Shown in pieces: positions 46,659-55,060 of a DNA stretch of 64,000 nucleotides. Below the pieces are notes generated by a model that was not told the DNA's origin, searched no databases, and saw nothing but the letters and a program-made list of their open reading frames with translations. Both the position numbers and the translations under genes were made by a program. Numbering within the stretch: the first letter of the stretch is position 1; the number at the start of each line of letters is the position of its first letter. The stretch covers positions 329,502 to 393,501 of the forward strand of contig NZ_MDDV01000002.1 of assembly GCF_001854885.1 (NCBI RefSeq), given 5' to 3'. This DNA comes from Ensifer sp. LCM 4579. GTDB taxonomy: Bacteria > Pseudomonadota > Alphaproteobacteria > Rhizobiales > Rhizobiaceae.

Positions 46659-49319
46659 TCACGCCTGCCCTTCGTCCTGCAACATGCGCTCGACGATATC
46701 GCTCACGTCGGCGGAGAGGCTGGACGCCGCGGCGATTTCCTTGAGAGCGTCGCGAGCGTGTCCGGCTCTCGTCTGCTCCAGCGAGCGCCAGGAACGCATC
46801 GAGGTCAGGATGCGCGCCGCAAGCTGCGGATTGCGGGGGTCGATTTCGAGGATCTGCCGCGCGAGGAAGCGATAGCCTTCGCCATCGGCGCGATTGAAGC
46901 CCGTGGGATTGGAGAAGGCATAGGTGCCGACGAGCGAGCGCACGCGGTTGGGATTGCTGGGATTGAAGAGCGGGTCAGACATCAGAGCTTTGACACGGTC
47001 CAGCGTGTCGGGGCCGGGTATCGTCGCCTGGATGGCGAACCACTTGTCGATGACCAGTGCATTGTCGGCAAAGCGCTTCTTGAAGGCGGCTAGCGCCTCC
47101 GCCGTCTCTTCCGCGTCCGGGAAGCGTTGTGCAAGCAGTGTCAGCGCCAGGCTCAGATCGGTCATGTTGTTGGCAGAGTGGAAAGCGTCCGCGGCCCTTT
47201 CCGGTCGCCCCTCGCCATAGACGAGGTAGGAAAGGGCCGCATTGCGGAGCGAACGCCGGCCGGCGCTTGTCGCATCCGGACGGAACGGGCCGGGCAACAC
47301 CATGTCGTCGGCAAGGCGCTCGAAGGTGCTCCGGCCGGACGCGGCAATGGCAGACAGGATTGCCTGGCGGCCCGCTTGAATGGCATCGGGATCGTTGTCG
47401 TGGCCGATCTCGCGGGCGATGTCGGCCTCGCTTGGAAGGGCGAGGACCTGTGAGCGGAAGGCCGGCTCCAGCCGATCGTCGCCGGCGGCCGCCAACAGCC
47501 CCTCGACGAGCGACTCGTCGCAGGTGATCGGTCGTCCCCCGCGAGCTTCACCAGCCGCTTCGACCAGATCGTCCAACGCCATCGCGTTCAGCGCCTGCCA
47601 GCGGGCGAAGAGATCGACCTCGTAGCGGGCGATCAGGGCCCGGTCCTCGGCGCTCTGTTCAATGTGGACATTGATGGGCGCGGAAAAGCCGCGGTTGAAC
47701 GAAGGGACGGGGCGCGACGGAATGCCGGTGAAGACGACCGTCTGCCTCCGTTCTGTCAGGTGGATTACGTCGCCGGTGACGTCCGCACCCGATGCGGCCG
47801 TCGCGATGGCCTCGCTGCCGTCCTCAAGAAGCAGGCCCACACGGAGCGGAATGTGCATCGGCCGCTTGGCGGATTGGCCGGGCGTCGGCGGCACCGTCTG
47901 TTCCAGCGCAAGGGTGAAGGTCTGCGCCGTCGCGTCATAGGATCCGGAAGCGCTGACCAGCGGCGTCCCGGCCTGCTCGTACCAGAGCGAGAACTGATTG
48001 AGATCTCGCCCGCTCGCATCCTCGAAGCAGGCGATGAAATCCTCGATCGTCACGGCCTGGCCGTCATGGCGATCGAAATAGAGATCCATGCCCTTCTTGA
48101 AGAGATCGCGTCCGAGGATCGTGGCGATCATACGCGTTACCTCGGAACCTTTTTCATAGACCGTGGTCGTGTAGAAGTTGTTGATCTCGCGATATTGCGC
48201 CGGCCGGACCGGATGGGCGAGCGGCCCCGCATCCTCCGGAAACTGTTCCGATTTCAGGTGCCGCACCTCGGCGATGCGCTTGACGACGCGTGAGCGCATG
48301 TCGGCGGAGAATTCGTGGTCGCGATAGACGGTCAGGCCCTCTTTCAGGCAGAGTTGGAACCAGTCGCGGCAGGTGATGCGGTTTCCCGTCCAATTGTGGA
48401 AATACTCATGCGCGATGATTGCCTCGATATTGGCGTAATCCGCATCGGTCGCCGTTTCCGCATCGGCGAGCACGTATTTGTCGTTGAAGACGTTGAGCCC
48501 CTTGTTCTCCATGGCGCCCATGTTGAAGTCGGAGACGGCAACGATCATGAAGATATCGAGATCGTATTCGCGGCCGAAGACCTCCTCGTCCCATTTCATC
48601 GCGCGTTTCAGCGCGTCCATGGCATAGGCCGCGCGCGGCTCCTTGCCGTGCTCGACATAGATCTTCAGCGCCACTTCGCGGCCCGAAGCGGTCATGAATT
48701 CGTCTTCGACGACGCCCAGGTCGCCAGCGACCAGCGCGAAGAGGTAGCTGGGCTTCGGGTGCGGGTCGAACCAGGACGCGAAATGGCGGCCGTCGCCCAT
48801 GTCGGCGCCGCCGAGATAATTGCCGTTCGAAAGCAGGAGCGGAGCCGTCGCCTTGTCGGCAATGATGTTGACCGTATAGACGGCGAGCACATCCGGGCGG
48901 TCGGGAAAATAGGTGATGCGGCGAAAGCCTTCAGCCTCGCACTGCGTGCAGTAGACATTGCTTGTGCGATAGAGCCCCATCAGCTTGGTGTTGGAGTCCG
49001 GCGACAGGACTGTCGTCACCGTAATCTCGAAAGGGGCCGTCTCCGGCAGTCCGCGGATCGTCAGCGTATCGTCCAGCACATCGTAAAGTGCAGCGGTTAG
49101 CTCCTCCTGATCGAGCAGCAGACCGGTCATGGTCAGTTCGTCGCCGTCGAGCACCAGAGGGGCGGAGGGGCTGACGCCCTCGCGTCGATGGAAGATCAGA
49201 CGCGCCTCGACTTTCGTCTCCTTCGGATCGAGCTCGAACGTCAGGTCCACCCTCTCAAGAACGAAATCGGTCGGTCGGTAATCTTCCAGATGAACGATCT
49301 GGCCGGTATTTGTCCGCAT
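46659..49319 (-). CDS. pepN: Aminopeptidase N (M1 family)
   Basis: An 886-residue zinc aminopeptidase. It has the exopeptidase motif GAMENKGLNVFN and the zinc site HEYFHNWTGNRIT followed 18 residues later by the third ligand Glu in LKEGLTVYRDHEFSAD. Length and the C-terminal helical domain fit the E. coli-type PepN. It removes N-terminal residues from peptides in the cytoplasm. The ATG at 49319 (MRTNTGQIVHLEDYRP) matches the normal family N-terminus; 23 extra codons are open upstream. The 295-base gap between this gene and the kinase gene shows only a GTTAACC half-site. Confidence 0.95.
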   Translation of the reverse strand: MRTNTGQIVHLEDYRPTDFVLERVDLTFELDPKETKVEARLIFHRREGVSPSAPLVLDGDELTMTGLLLDQEELTAALYDVLDDTLTIRGLPETAPFEITVTTVLSPDSNTKLMGLYRTSNVYCTQCEAEGFRRITYFPDRPDVLAVYTVNIIADKATAPLLLSNGNYLGGADMGDGRHFASWFDPHPKPSYLFALVAGDLGVVEDEFMTASGREVALKIYVEHGKEPRAAYAMDALKRAMKWDEEVFGREYDLDIFMIVAVSDFNMGAMENKGLNVFNDKYVLADAETATDADYANIEAIIAHEYFHNWTGNRITCRDWFQLCLKEGLTVYRDHEFSADMRSRVVKRIAEVRHLKSEQFPEDAGPLAHPVRPAQYREINNFYTTTVYEKGSEVTRMIATILGRDLFKKGMDLYFDRHDGQAVTIEDFIACFEDASGRDLNQFSLWYEQAGTPLVSASGSYDATAQTFTLALEQTVPPTPGQSAKRPMHIPLRVGLLLEDGSEAIATAASGADVTGDVIHLTERRQTVVFTGIPSRPVPSFNRGFSAPINVHIEQSAEDRALIARYEVDLFARWQALNAMALDDLVEAAGEARGGRPITCDESLVEGLLAAAGDDRLEPAFRSQVLALPSEADIAREIGHDNDPDAIQAGRQAILSAIAASGRSTFERLADDMVLPGPFRPDATSAGRRSLRNAALSYLVYGEGRPERAADAFHSANNMTDLSLALTLLAQRFPDAEETAEALAAFKKRFADNALVIDKWFAIQATIPGPDTLDRVKALMSDPLFNPSNPNRVRSLVGTYAFSNPTGFNRADGEGYRFLARQILEIDPRNPQLAARILTSMRSWRSLEQTRAGHARDALKEIAAASSLSADVSDIVERMLQDEGQA

Positions 49320-49705
49320 GGTCAGTCCCGCTTTCGCCCCGCTTCTGTTGTAGAGGGCGCCTGTGATGGTGAAAAGGCCAAGGGGCAAGAATCTGCGTTT
49401 GCGAATGCCGTCGACCGCACTTCCGGCACAAACGCGCCGCCGATGTCCCTCCCGCTCCCTGTCCCCTGGAGGTTTATCGAAGCGCCACTAACAAGACCTA
49501 AATTCCACAGGATTTTTTCGCGCGCTCTGATTGAACCCCTTCTCCACGCGGTAGTCATCACGAAAAAATCGGTTTCATCAAGGAATTTGATCCAACACCT
49601 TCTTCGGGCGGGGCTAGAGTAACGCATCCTTACGCGGCGGGTCCGTCGCGTCCTCCCTCTTCCAGTAATCGGCTGGCCGATGGCAGATTGAAAAAGCGCG
49701 TTTCC
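49320..49705. other. Divergent intergenic region
   Basis: About 386 bases between pepN (minus) and the DMT transporter (plus). It contains AT-richer stretches at 49480-49515 and 49555-49600 that suit promoters. No gene, strong hairpin or known operator was recognised. Confidence 0.4.
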
Positions 49706-50644
49706 ATGGATGCCGACATACATAGCCCGATGAAGGGAATTTTACTCAAGGTCCTTTCCGTCGTCGTTTTCCTCTGCATGTCCACCAGCATCAAGGCCGC
49801 CGGCAGCGACATCGCGACGGGCCAGATCACCTTCTATCGCTCCGCATTTGCCATGGTGCCGATCCTCGGCTATCTCGCTTTCCGCGGTCAACTGCGCGAT
49901 GCTTTCAAGACGACCGATATCGCCGGCCACCTTGGACGCGGTTTCGTTGGCATTCTGGCGATGAGCTCCGGCTTTTACGGTCTCGTGCATCTGCCGCTGC
50001 CGGAGGCAATCGCGATCGGTTACGCCATGCCGCTCCTCGCAGTGGCCTTTGCAGCTTTCTTTCTCGGCGAGGTCGTGCGGCTCTACCGCTGGTCAGCCGT
50101 CATCATCGGTCTCGTCGGGGTGCTGATCATCACCTGGCCGCGGCTGACCTTGTTCGAGCAAGGTGGTTTCGGAGAAACCGAGGCGCTCGGTGCCGCGGCA
50201 GTTCTGCTGTCGGCCACCTTCGGGGCCACGGCGATGGTCCTCGTGCGCAAGCTGGTGCAGACAGAGCGCACGCATACGATTGTTCTCTATTTCTCTCTTT
50301 CCGCCTCTGTCTTCTCGCTGGCGACGCTACCCTTCGGCTGGGCCACGATGTCGTGGACGTCATTCCTGCTGCTGATGGTTGCCGGCTTTTGCGGGGGTGT
50401 CGCGCAGATCCTGCTGACGGAGAGCTACCGTCACGCCGACATGTCGACCATCGCTCCCTTCGAATATACCTCCATCGTGCTCGGCATCGTCATCGGCTAT
50501 TTCCTGTTCGGCGACGTGCCGACGGCGACCATGCTTGCCGGCACTGCGATCGTCGTCGGCGCCGGCATCTTCATCATTTTCCGCGAACGCCGGCTGGGGC
50601 TGGAGCGGAAGGGCGCCCGTAAGCACATGACGCCGCAGGGATGA
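49706..50644 (+). CDS. DMT superfamily transporter (EamA/RhaT domains)
   Basis: A 312-residue membrane protein with ten hydrophobic helices arranged as two EamA repeats. The first repeat includes GLVHLPLPEAIAIGYAMPLLAVAFAAFFLGEVV. The second includes ESYRHADMSTIAPFEYTSIVLGIVIGYFLFGDVPT. Such proteins export or import metabolites; the substrate cannot be deduced. Possible starts are ATG 49706 or 49730, or TTG 49688. The stop lies three bases from the stop of the convergent MFS gene. Confidence 0.88.
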   Translation: MDADIHSPMKGILLKVLSVVVFLCMSTSIKAAGSDIATGQITFYRSAFAMVPILGYLAFRGQLRDAFKTTDIAGHLGRGFVGILAMSSGFYGLVHLPLPEAIAIGYAMPLLAVAFAAFFLGEVVRLYRWSAVIIGLVGVLIITWPRLTLFEQGGFGETEALGAAAVLLSATFGATAMVLVRKLVQTERTHTIVLYFSLSASVFSLATLPFGWATMSWTSFLLLMVAGFCGGVAQILLTESYRHADMSTIAPFEYTSIVLGIVIGYFLFGDVPTATMLAGTAIVVGAGIFIIFRERRLGLERKGARKHMTPQG

Positions 50645-50647
50645 CGG

Positions 50648-51937
50648 CTATTGCGCCTGCGCCTCCCATTCGGGAACGGTATCGTCCTCGATCATCGCAC
50701 CGGTTTCCTGCTGGGCGAGCGGATTCGTCACGTCGGGACCAGGCGTCGGCAGGACTGTCGTCGCCTGGAAATCAGTCTTGGCGACGAGGCCCTCGTACTG
50801 CTCGCGTTGCCCGATGCGCCAGGCCGCATAACCCGCATAAAGAGCGAAATAGACCGCGAGCATGACGAACAGGGCGGCGGGACCGAACGCGTCCATCACA
50901 GGGCCGACGACCAAGGGGCCGGATATGGTGCCGAGGCCGTAGGTGATCATCAGTCCGGACGAGATCTTCACATATTCGTCTGGTTGCGCAAGGTCGTTGG
51001 CGTGGGCGACGTTCAGCGCATAGATCGGGAAAAGCACCATACCGACGCAGCCGGAAAGGCCGTAGAGGATCCAAGCGCCGCTGCCGATTGCGAGCGCCGT
51101 GACGAGGCAGGAGACGACGCCGAAGAGCCCGCAGGCGATCATGACGATGCGCCGGTCCATCCGATCCGAGGCCCGGCCGATCGGGATCTGGGAGAGGGCG
51201 CTGCCGGCAAGCACCGCGGCGAGCAAGGTCGCGCCCTCCGAGGTCGAAAGGCCGATCTTCTGGGTGAAGACGCCGCCGAGATTGAGCCAGGCGCCGGAGA
51301 GCGCGCCGGCGAGAAAGCCGCCGACGACCGCGACGGGTGAGCGGCGGAAAAGACCCGGCAGATCGAAATTCGCCTGCGTCGGCGCCGCCGGCATCGGCGA
51401 GGATGAGAGCGCCGTCGGCAGGAGCGCAAGCGAGAACAGCACGCCGCACAGGATGAACAGGGACGTGTTGGTCGGATCGCCGAGCGGCACCAGATACTGG
51501 CCGGCGATCGTTCCAATCATGGTGGTGATCAGATAGAGCGAGAAGAGGAGACCGCGGTTTTCGTTCGTCACCCGCTCGTTCAGCCAGCTTTCGATGACAA
51601 GATAGCTGCCGGCAATGGCAAAACCGGACACGGCGCGGAAGCCGATCCAGGCACGCCAATCGACGATGAGGCCGCACATCAGGATCGCGATCGAAAGCAG
51701 CGTCATCAGCGCGGTGAAGACGCGGACATGTCCGACGCGCAGGACGAATTTCGGCGTGACGACACAGGAGAGGGTGAAGCCCAACGTATAGCCCGTCGCG
51801 AAGACCGAGACGGTGAGCGTCGACCAGTCCTCTGCGACCGAGCGCACCGGAATGACGTAGCTCTGCAGGCCGAAGGCCACCATCATCAGAAGCGTGGACA
51901 GCATCAAGCTGAAGACGGACGCGAAATTCGCCAACAT
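50648..51937 (-). CDS. MFS transporter
   Basis: A 429-residue protein with 12 predicted membrane helices and a central cytoplasmic loop (about 200-215). It has the family A-type motif in loop 2 in degenerate form (PKFVLRVGHVRVF) and GRASDRMDRRIVM between TM8 and TM9. It resembles the YcaD-like branch of small-molecule MFS carriers. The substrate is unknown. It is tail-to-tail with the DMT gene, with only three bases between stops. Confidence 0.88.
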   Translation of the reverse strand: MLANFASVFSLMLSTLLMMVAFGLQSYVIPVRSVAEDWSTLTVSVFATGYTLGFTLSCVVTPKFVLRVGHVRVFTALMTLLSIAILMCGLIVDWRAWIGFRAVSGFAIAGSYLVIESWLNERVTNENRGLLFSLYLITTMIGTIAGQYLVPLGDPTNTSLFILCGVLFSLALLPTALSSSPMPAAPTQANFDLPGLFRRSPVAVVGGFLAGALSGAWLNLGGVFTQKIGLSTSEGATLLAAVLAGSALSQIPIGRASDRMDRRIVMIACGLFGVVSCLVTALAIGSGAWILYGLSGCVGMVLFPIYALNVAHANDLAQPDEYVKISSGLMITYGLGTISGPLVVGPVMDAFGPAALFVMLAVYFALYAGYAAWRIGQREQYEGLVAKTDFQATTVLPTPGPDVTNPLAQQETGAMIEDDTVPEWEAQAQ

Positions 51938-52137
51938 TCGGCGCTCCTGGAAACTTCCGACCTCTGCTCAGCACCGCGGGAGAGCAAGGGCCAGCGACCT
52001 CCGCCTATCCGAAAGGACGCGCGGCGTTGCGTATCAAAAAAAGCGAGAGTGGCTTTATTCCGGTTTCCGCGCTCTATCGATTGCGACAGGCCGTGGCGAG
52101 AAGACGCAAACCGCGAGCGCCCGTGCCGCCGCCGGGG

Positions 52138-52278
52138 TCAGTTGGGCAGCAGCGGACTGATCACCTTCCGATGAGCGCGCCGGGCCTCCTTGACCGTGCT
52201 CAAGCGGCTATGTTCGCGCGAGGCGCGCACTGCCGCACCGATGTCGGCGATCGCGTCGATCAGGTTACGGATGGACAT
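52138..52278 (-). CDS. Small helical basic protein, 46 residues
   Basis: The frame MSIRNLIDAIADIGAAVRASREHSRLSTVKEARRAHRKVISPLLPN is short, amphipathic and basic. The first 25 residues resemble the start of small DUF1127-like proteins (a helix with RxLxxLS-type pattern), but the C-terminal half does not fit, so no family is assigned. It begins ten bases after the stop of another small gene and has only a weak ribosome binding site, so translational coupling is likely if it is real. Confidence 0.5.
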   Translation of the reverse strand: MSIRNLIDAIADIGAAVRASREHSRLSTVKEARRAHRKVISPLLPN

Positions 52279-52288
52279 GTGCGGGGGA

Positions 52289-52465
52289 TCAGCGCTGGAT
52301 GAAGTCAGCGTAGATCTGAGACGGACGCGTCGTCCGGGCAAAGCCGACAGCCGTCAATTGCTCGTTGGTTGCCGTGCCGGATCGATTAAAGGGCGCCCGC
52401 CGGGCAAAGCTCGCATGGCGGAGCGTCTCAAAGCTGCTGTGGATCGGGCGAAAGCGGGCAGTCAT
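52289..52465 (-). CDS. Small hypothetical protein, 58 residues
   Basis: The frame MTARFRPIHSSFETLRHASFARRAPFNRSGTATNEQLTAVGFARTTRPSQIYADFIQR starts at 52465, nine bases after AAGGA. The sequence is basic and Phe-rich, with no signal or anchor. It sits downstream of an AT-rich promoter-like region carrying a GCAATG inverted repeat, with a second small gene just behind it. No family is recognised. Confidence 0.5.
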   Translation of the reverse strand: MTARFRPIHSSFETLRHASFARRAPFNRSGTATNEQLTAVGFARTTRPSQIYADFIQR

Positions 52466-52506
52466 GGTTCAATTTCCTTAATCCATTCCTCCCGTTAGCC
52501 TATATT

Positions 52507-52532
52507 GCAATGCAGCATTGCCTTTGCAATGC
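52507..52532. promoter_or_regulatory. GCAATG inverted repeat plus third copy
   Basis: GCAATG-CAG-CATTGC (52507-52521) is a perfect dyad. A further direct copy GCAATGC begins at 52526, 19 bases after the first, about two helical turns. It lies 42-67 bases upstream of the small gene starting at 52465 and overlaps the likely promoter (TATATTGCAA on one side). It is a plausible operator; the regulator is unknown. Confidence 0.45.
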
Positions 52533-52607
52533 ACCAAAACGCCGCGCAGGCATGCACAAACCGCATGGCTTTCTTCATACTTAATTCATGAATCGGGCCG
52601 CGTGCCG

Positions 52608-53483
52608 TCAGGCTCCGATCCTGGCCTTGAAGGCCAGCAGATCCTGCCAGGCGAAGCGCTTGTTGATCGGCGCGGTAACCAGGTCCTGCGGGTGCAACGT
52701 TGCCATTGCCGGCACGGCGTGACCGCCGGCGGCGAGTTCCCGCCATTGCCCCCGCATCTGATGGATCGTCTCGCTACCGCCATAAAAGAACCGCGCGGTA
52801 AAATTACCGAGGAGGAGCACATGCTTGGGTTCGGCAAGCGCGATCTGTCGCTCGATGAAGGGACGGCAGATTTCCGCCTCGCGGCCGCTTGGCACGCGAT
52901 TGCCCGGGGGCCGCCAAGGTATGGCATTGCTGAGCAGCACGTCGTCCCTCGAAAGCCCGATGGCGGCAAGCATGCGGTTCAGCATGTCGCCGTGTCTGCC
53001 GGCGAACGGACGAGCATCGCGGTCGTCATCGGCATAGGGCATCGGCCCGATGATCATAACGGCGGAGACGGCATTGCCCTCCGCGAAAACGAGATTGCGG
53101 GCGCTGTTTCTCAGATTGCAGCCGGTAAAGGCCTCCATCGCACTGCGCAGTTCGGCGAGCGATCGTGCGCTCTCGGCGGCAAAACGCGCTTCGCTGATCG
53201 CCTGTTCGTCGGGTATGGCGACGCTCGGTGGTGCTGAAGGCGGTGCGGCGTGATCTCGTGTCCGGCCGGCGGGAACTGCTGGTTGCGTTCTCTGTGTGCC
53301 TGTGGGGGCTGACTGCCTGGCCTGCGGCGCGGCGCGCCCCTCGGCACGCCTCGCCTTCATGGCCTCGAACTCCGCCAGCCGGTCGACCGGTTCATCTTCC
53401 AGCAGCCACTCGACGCCCGCCTCGGCATGGAAGGCGAGGAGGGCGGCGAGTTCGGACGTGGAGAGGTCGTTGGCCGTGATCAT
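52608..53483 (-). CDS. Uracil-DNA glycosylase superfamily protein (family 4-like, partial Fe-S site)
   Basis: A 291-residue protein. Residues 1-115 are a poorly conserved, Ala/Pro-rich extension. The UDG fold follows with motif A-like IIGPMPYADDDRDARPFAGRHGDML (about 144-168), NAIPWRPPGNRVPS (186-199) and motif B-like TLHPQDLVTAP (262-272). Family 4 enzymes bind 4Fe-4S through four Cys. Here only Cys122 and Cys206 remain; the other two positions are Phe119 and Trp190. It may still excise uracil, but cluster binding is doubtful. It is preceded by a small-gene pair and followed upstream by the Hsp70-like gene. Confidence 0.82.
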   Translation of the reverse strand: MITANDLSTSELAALLAFHAEAGVEWLLEDEPVDRLAEFEAMKARRAEGRAAPQARQSAPTGTQRTQPAVPAGRTRDHAAPPSAPPSVAIPDEQAISEARFAAESARSLAELRSAMEAFTGCNLRNSARNLVFAEGNAVSAVMIIGPMPYADDDRDARPFAGRHGDMLNRMLAAIGLSRDDVLLSNAIPWRPPGNRVPSGREAEICRPFIERQIALAEPKHVLLLGNFTARFFYGGSETIHQMRGQWRELAAGGHAVPAMATLHPQDLVTAPINKRFAWQDLLAFKARIGA

Positions 53484-53532
53484 GGAGCGACTTTAGCAGA
53501 TCGGCGGATGCGGTCCACCCGCTGAGGGGGCA

Positions 53533-54819
53533 TCAATGCGCCGTCCAGGTCGCGATGTCGTCGCGTTCGCCGATAAGCGCCAGGCCATGGGCGATCGACA
53601 GGAGTTCGCCGCCGCATTCGATTCGTTCCTCGCCGAAGCGAATCTCGAACAGCCGGCGAACGGCCGGCACGAACGAGGTGCCGCCGGTCAGGAAAATCCG
53701 GTCTATTTCGCCGGGAGGCGTCGCGGTCTTCGCCAGCACCGTGTCGAGGGCTTCTTCGATGCGGGCAAGGTCGGGCGCGATCCAGTCCTCGAAATCCTTG
53801 CGTCGCACCATCCGGCGTGATCGCTCCCCAAGCGGCGGAAAATAGAACTCCGTCTCCTCGTCCAGCGACAGGCGCATTTTCGTGGCCGAGACCGCCTGGT
53901 AGAGCGGATAGCCTTCATCGTGCTCGACGAGATCCACGAAGGCCTCCAGCTTCTCCGGCTCGAGGCTCGAACGGACGAGCTTCCTCAACTCGGTGAAGTC
54001 TCTCAAGGTCTTGAAGATCGACAACTGGTTCCAGCGGCCGAAATTGGCGTAATAGCTCGACGGCACTTCAAGCAGTTTGTCGAAGCTTCTGAAGAGACTC
54101 CCCTTTCCGATGAGCGGGGAGACGATATTGTCGATGATGCGGAAGTCGAAGTGATCGCCGGCGATGCCCACTCCGGAATGTCCGATCGGCCTCGCGGTCA
54201 GCCGCCCGGCCTCGCATTCGAAGCGGATGATCGAGTAATCGGTGGTACCGCCGCCGAAATCGGCGACAAGCACGGTTGCGTCGCGCTCGAGCTTTTGTGC
54301 GAAGTAGAAGGCGGCTGCGACCGGCTCATAAACAAAATGTACCTCCGGAAAACCAAAGCGCAGCAGTGCGCGATTGTAGCGTTCGATCGCCAGCGTTTCG
54401 TCGGGATTGGCCCCGGCAAACTGCACGGGTCGGCCGACGACGATACGTCGAAAGCTGTCGCTCCATTCGCCACCGGCGTATTCCCGCAGACGGTCAAGGA
54501 AGCCGTGCATCAGATCTTCGAAATCATACCGTTTCGCAAAGACGAGCGTGCCTTGAAACAGCGCGCTTGCGGCAAAGGTCTTGATCGATTGCAGGAAACG
54601 GCACTCGCCGGGATTGTCGATGAACTCGCGTATCGCTGCCTGTCCAGCTTCTATCCTCATGGGAAGGGGGCCCGAATTCTTCAGGAAGGAAATCGCCGTT
54701 CGGGTCGTACCGGCTTTGCCGGCGGGGCTCTCCATGATGACGGAGCGGGTGGAAGCGCCTTCTGCCACGGCCAGTACGGAATTGGTGGTCCCGAAATCGA
54801 GGCCGAGTGCGGATGCCAT
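53533..54819 (-). CDS. Hsp70-like ATPase (YegD type)
   Basis: A 428-residue actin/Hsp70-fold protein. The phosphate-1 loop is LGLDFGTTNSVLAVAEG at the N-terminus, phosphate-2 is VADFGGGTTDYSIIRFE near residue 215, and the adenosine motif FLTGGTSFVPAVRRLFE lies near the C-terminus. It lacks the peptide-binding beta domain and lid of DnaK, as YegD does. I chose the ATG at 54819 because GGAG lies eight bases upstream; ATGs at 54831 and 54879 are alternatives. A chaperone-like role is inferred, the client unknown. It is divergent from the ETF-QO gene. Confidence 0.9.
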   Translation of the reverse strand: MASALGLDFGTTNSVLAVAEGASTRSVIMESPAGKAGTTRTAISFLKNSGPLPMRIEAGQAAIREFIDNPGECRFLQSIKTFAASALFQGTLVFAKRYDFEDLMHGFLDRLREYAGGEWSDSFRRIVVGRPVQFAGANPDETLAIERYNRALLRFGFPEVHFVYEPVAAAFYFAQKLERDATVLVADFGGGTTDYSIIRFECEAGRLTARPIGHSGVGIAGDHFDFRIIDNIVSPLIGKGSLFRSFDKLLEVPSSYYANFGRWNQLSIFKTLRDFTELRKLVRSSLEPEKLEAFVDLVEHDEGYPLYQAVSATKMRLSLDEETEFYFPPLGERSRRMVRRKDFEDWIAPDLARIEEALDTVLAKTATPPGEIDRIFLTGGTSFVPAVRRLFEIRFGEERIECGGELLSIAHGLALIGERDDIATWTAH

Positions 54820-54890
54820 GGCGATCTCCATGCGTGGGAAAGGGGCCGGCCTCCTCGCACGGGCTCCGGCCAAAAGCAAGCGCGTTCCAG

Positions 54891-54907
54891 TTTACGTTTA
54901 CGTTCAA
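54891..54907. promoter_or_regulatory. LiuR-like operator candidate
   Basis: TTTACGTTTACGTTCAA resembles the TTTACGTTTACGTCAA-type motif reported for LiuR, the MerR-family repressor of branched-chain amino acid catabolism in proteobacteria. The ETF and ETF-QO genes are known members of that regulon. It lies about 155 bases upstream of the ETF-QO start and about 70 upstream of the divergent Hsp70-like gene. The motif is recalled, not searched. Confidence 0.4.
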
Positions 54908-55060
54908 GTAAGTCATACGTCCTGACCCTAAACTCATCAGGTCATGCGCAATGCAGGGAAACTCTGTCGCATCCCGGCTCGACAACGCTTGCCACATTTG
55001 CCATGACGGAACGATATGGCTGGGAAAGGAGCCGGCGGAAGACCGGCAGGACTGGAGAGC

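Noticed and set aside
55016..55060. Extended N-terminus of ETF-QO from the ATG at 55016
   Set aside because: The added MAGKGAGGRPAGLES is not part of the family and lacks a ribosome binding site; the ATGs at 55061/55064 have one.
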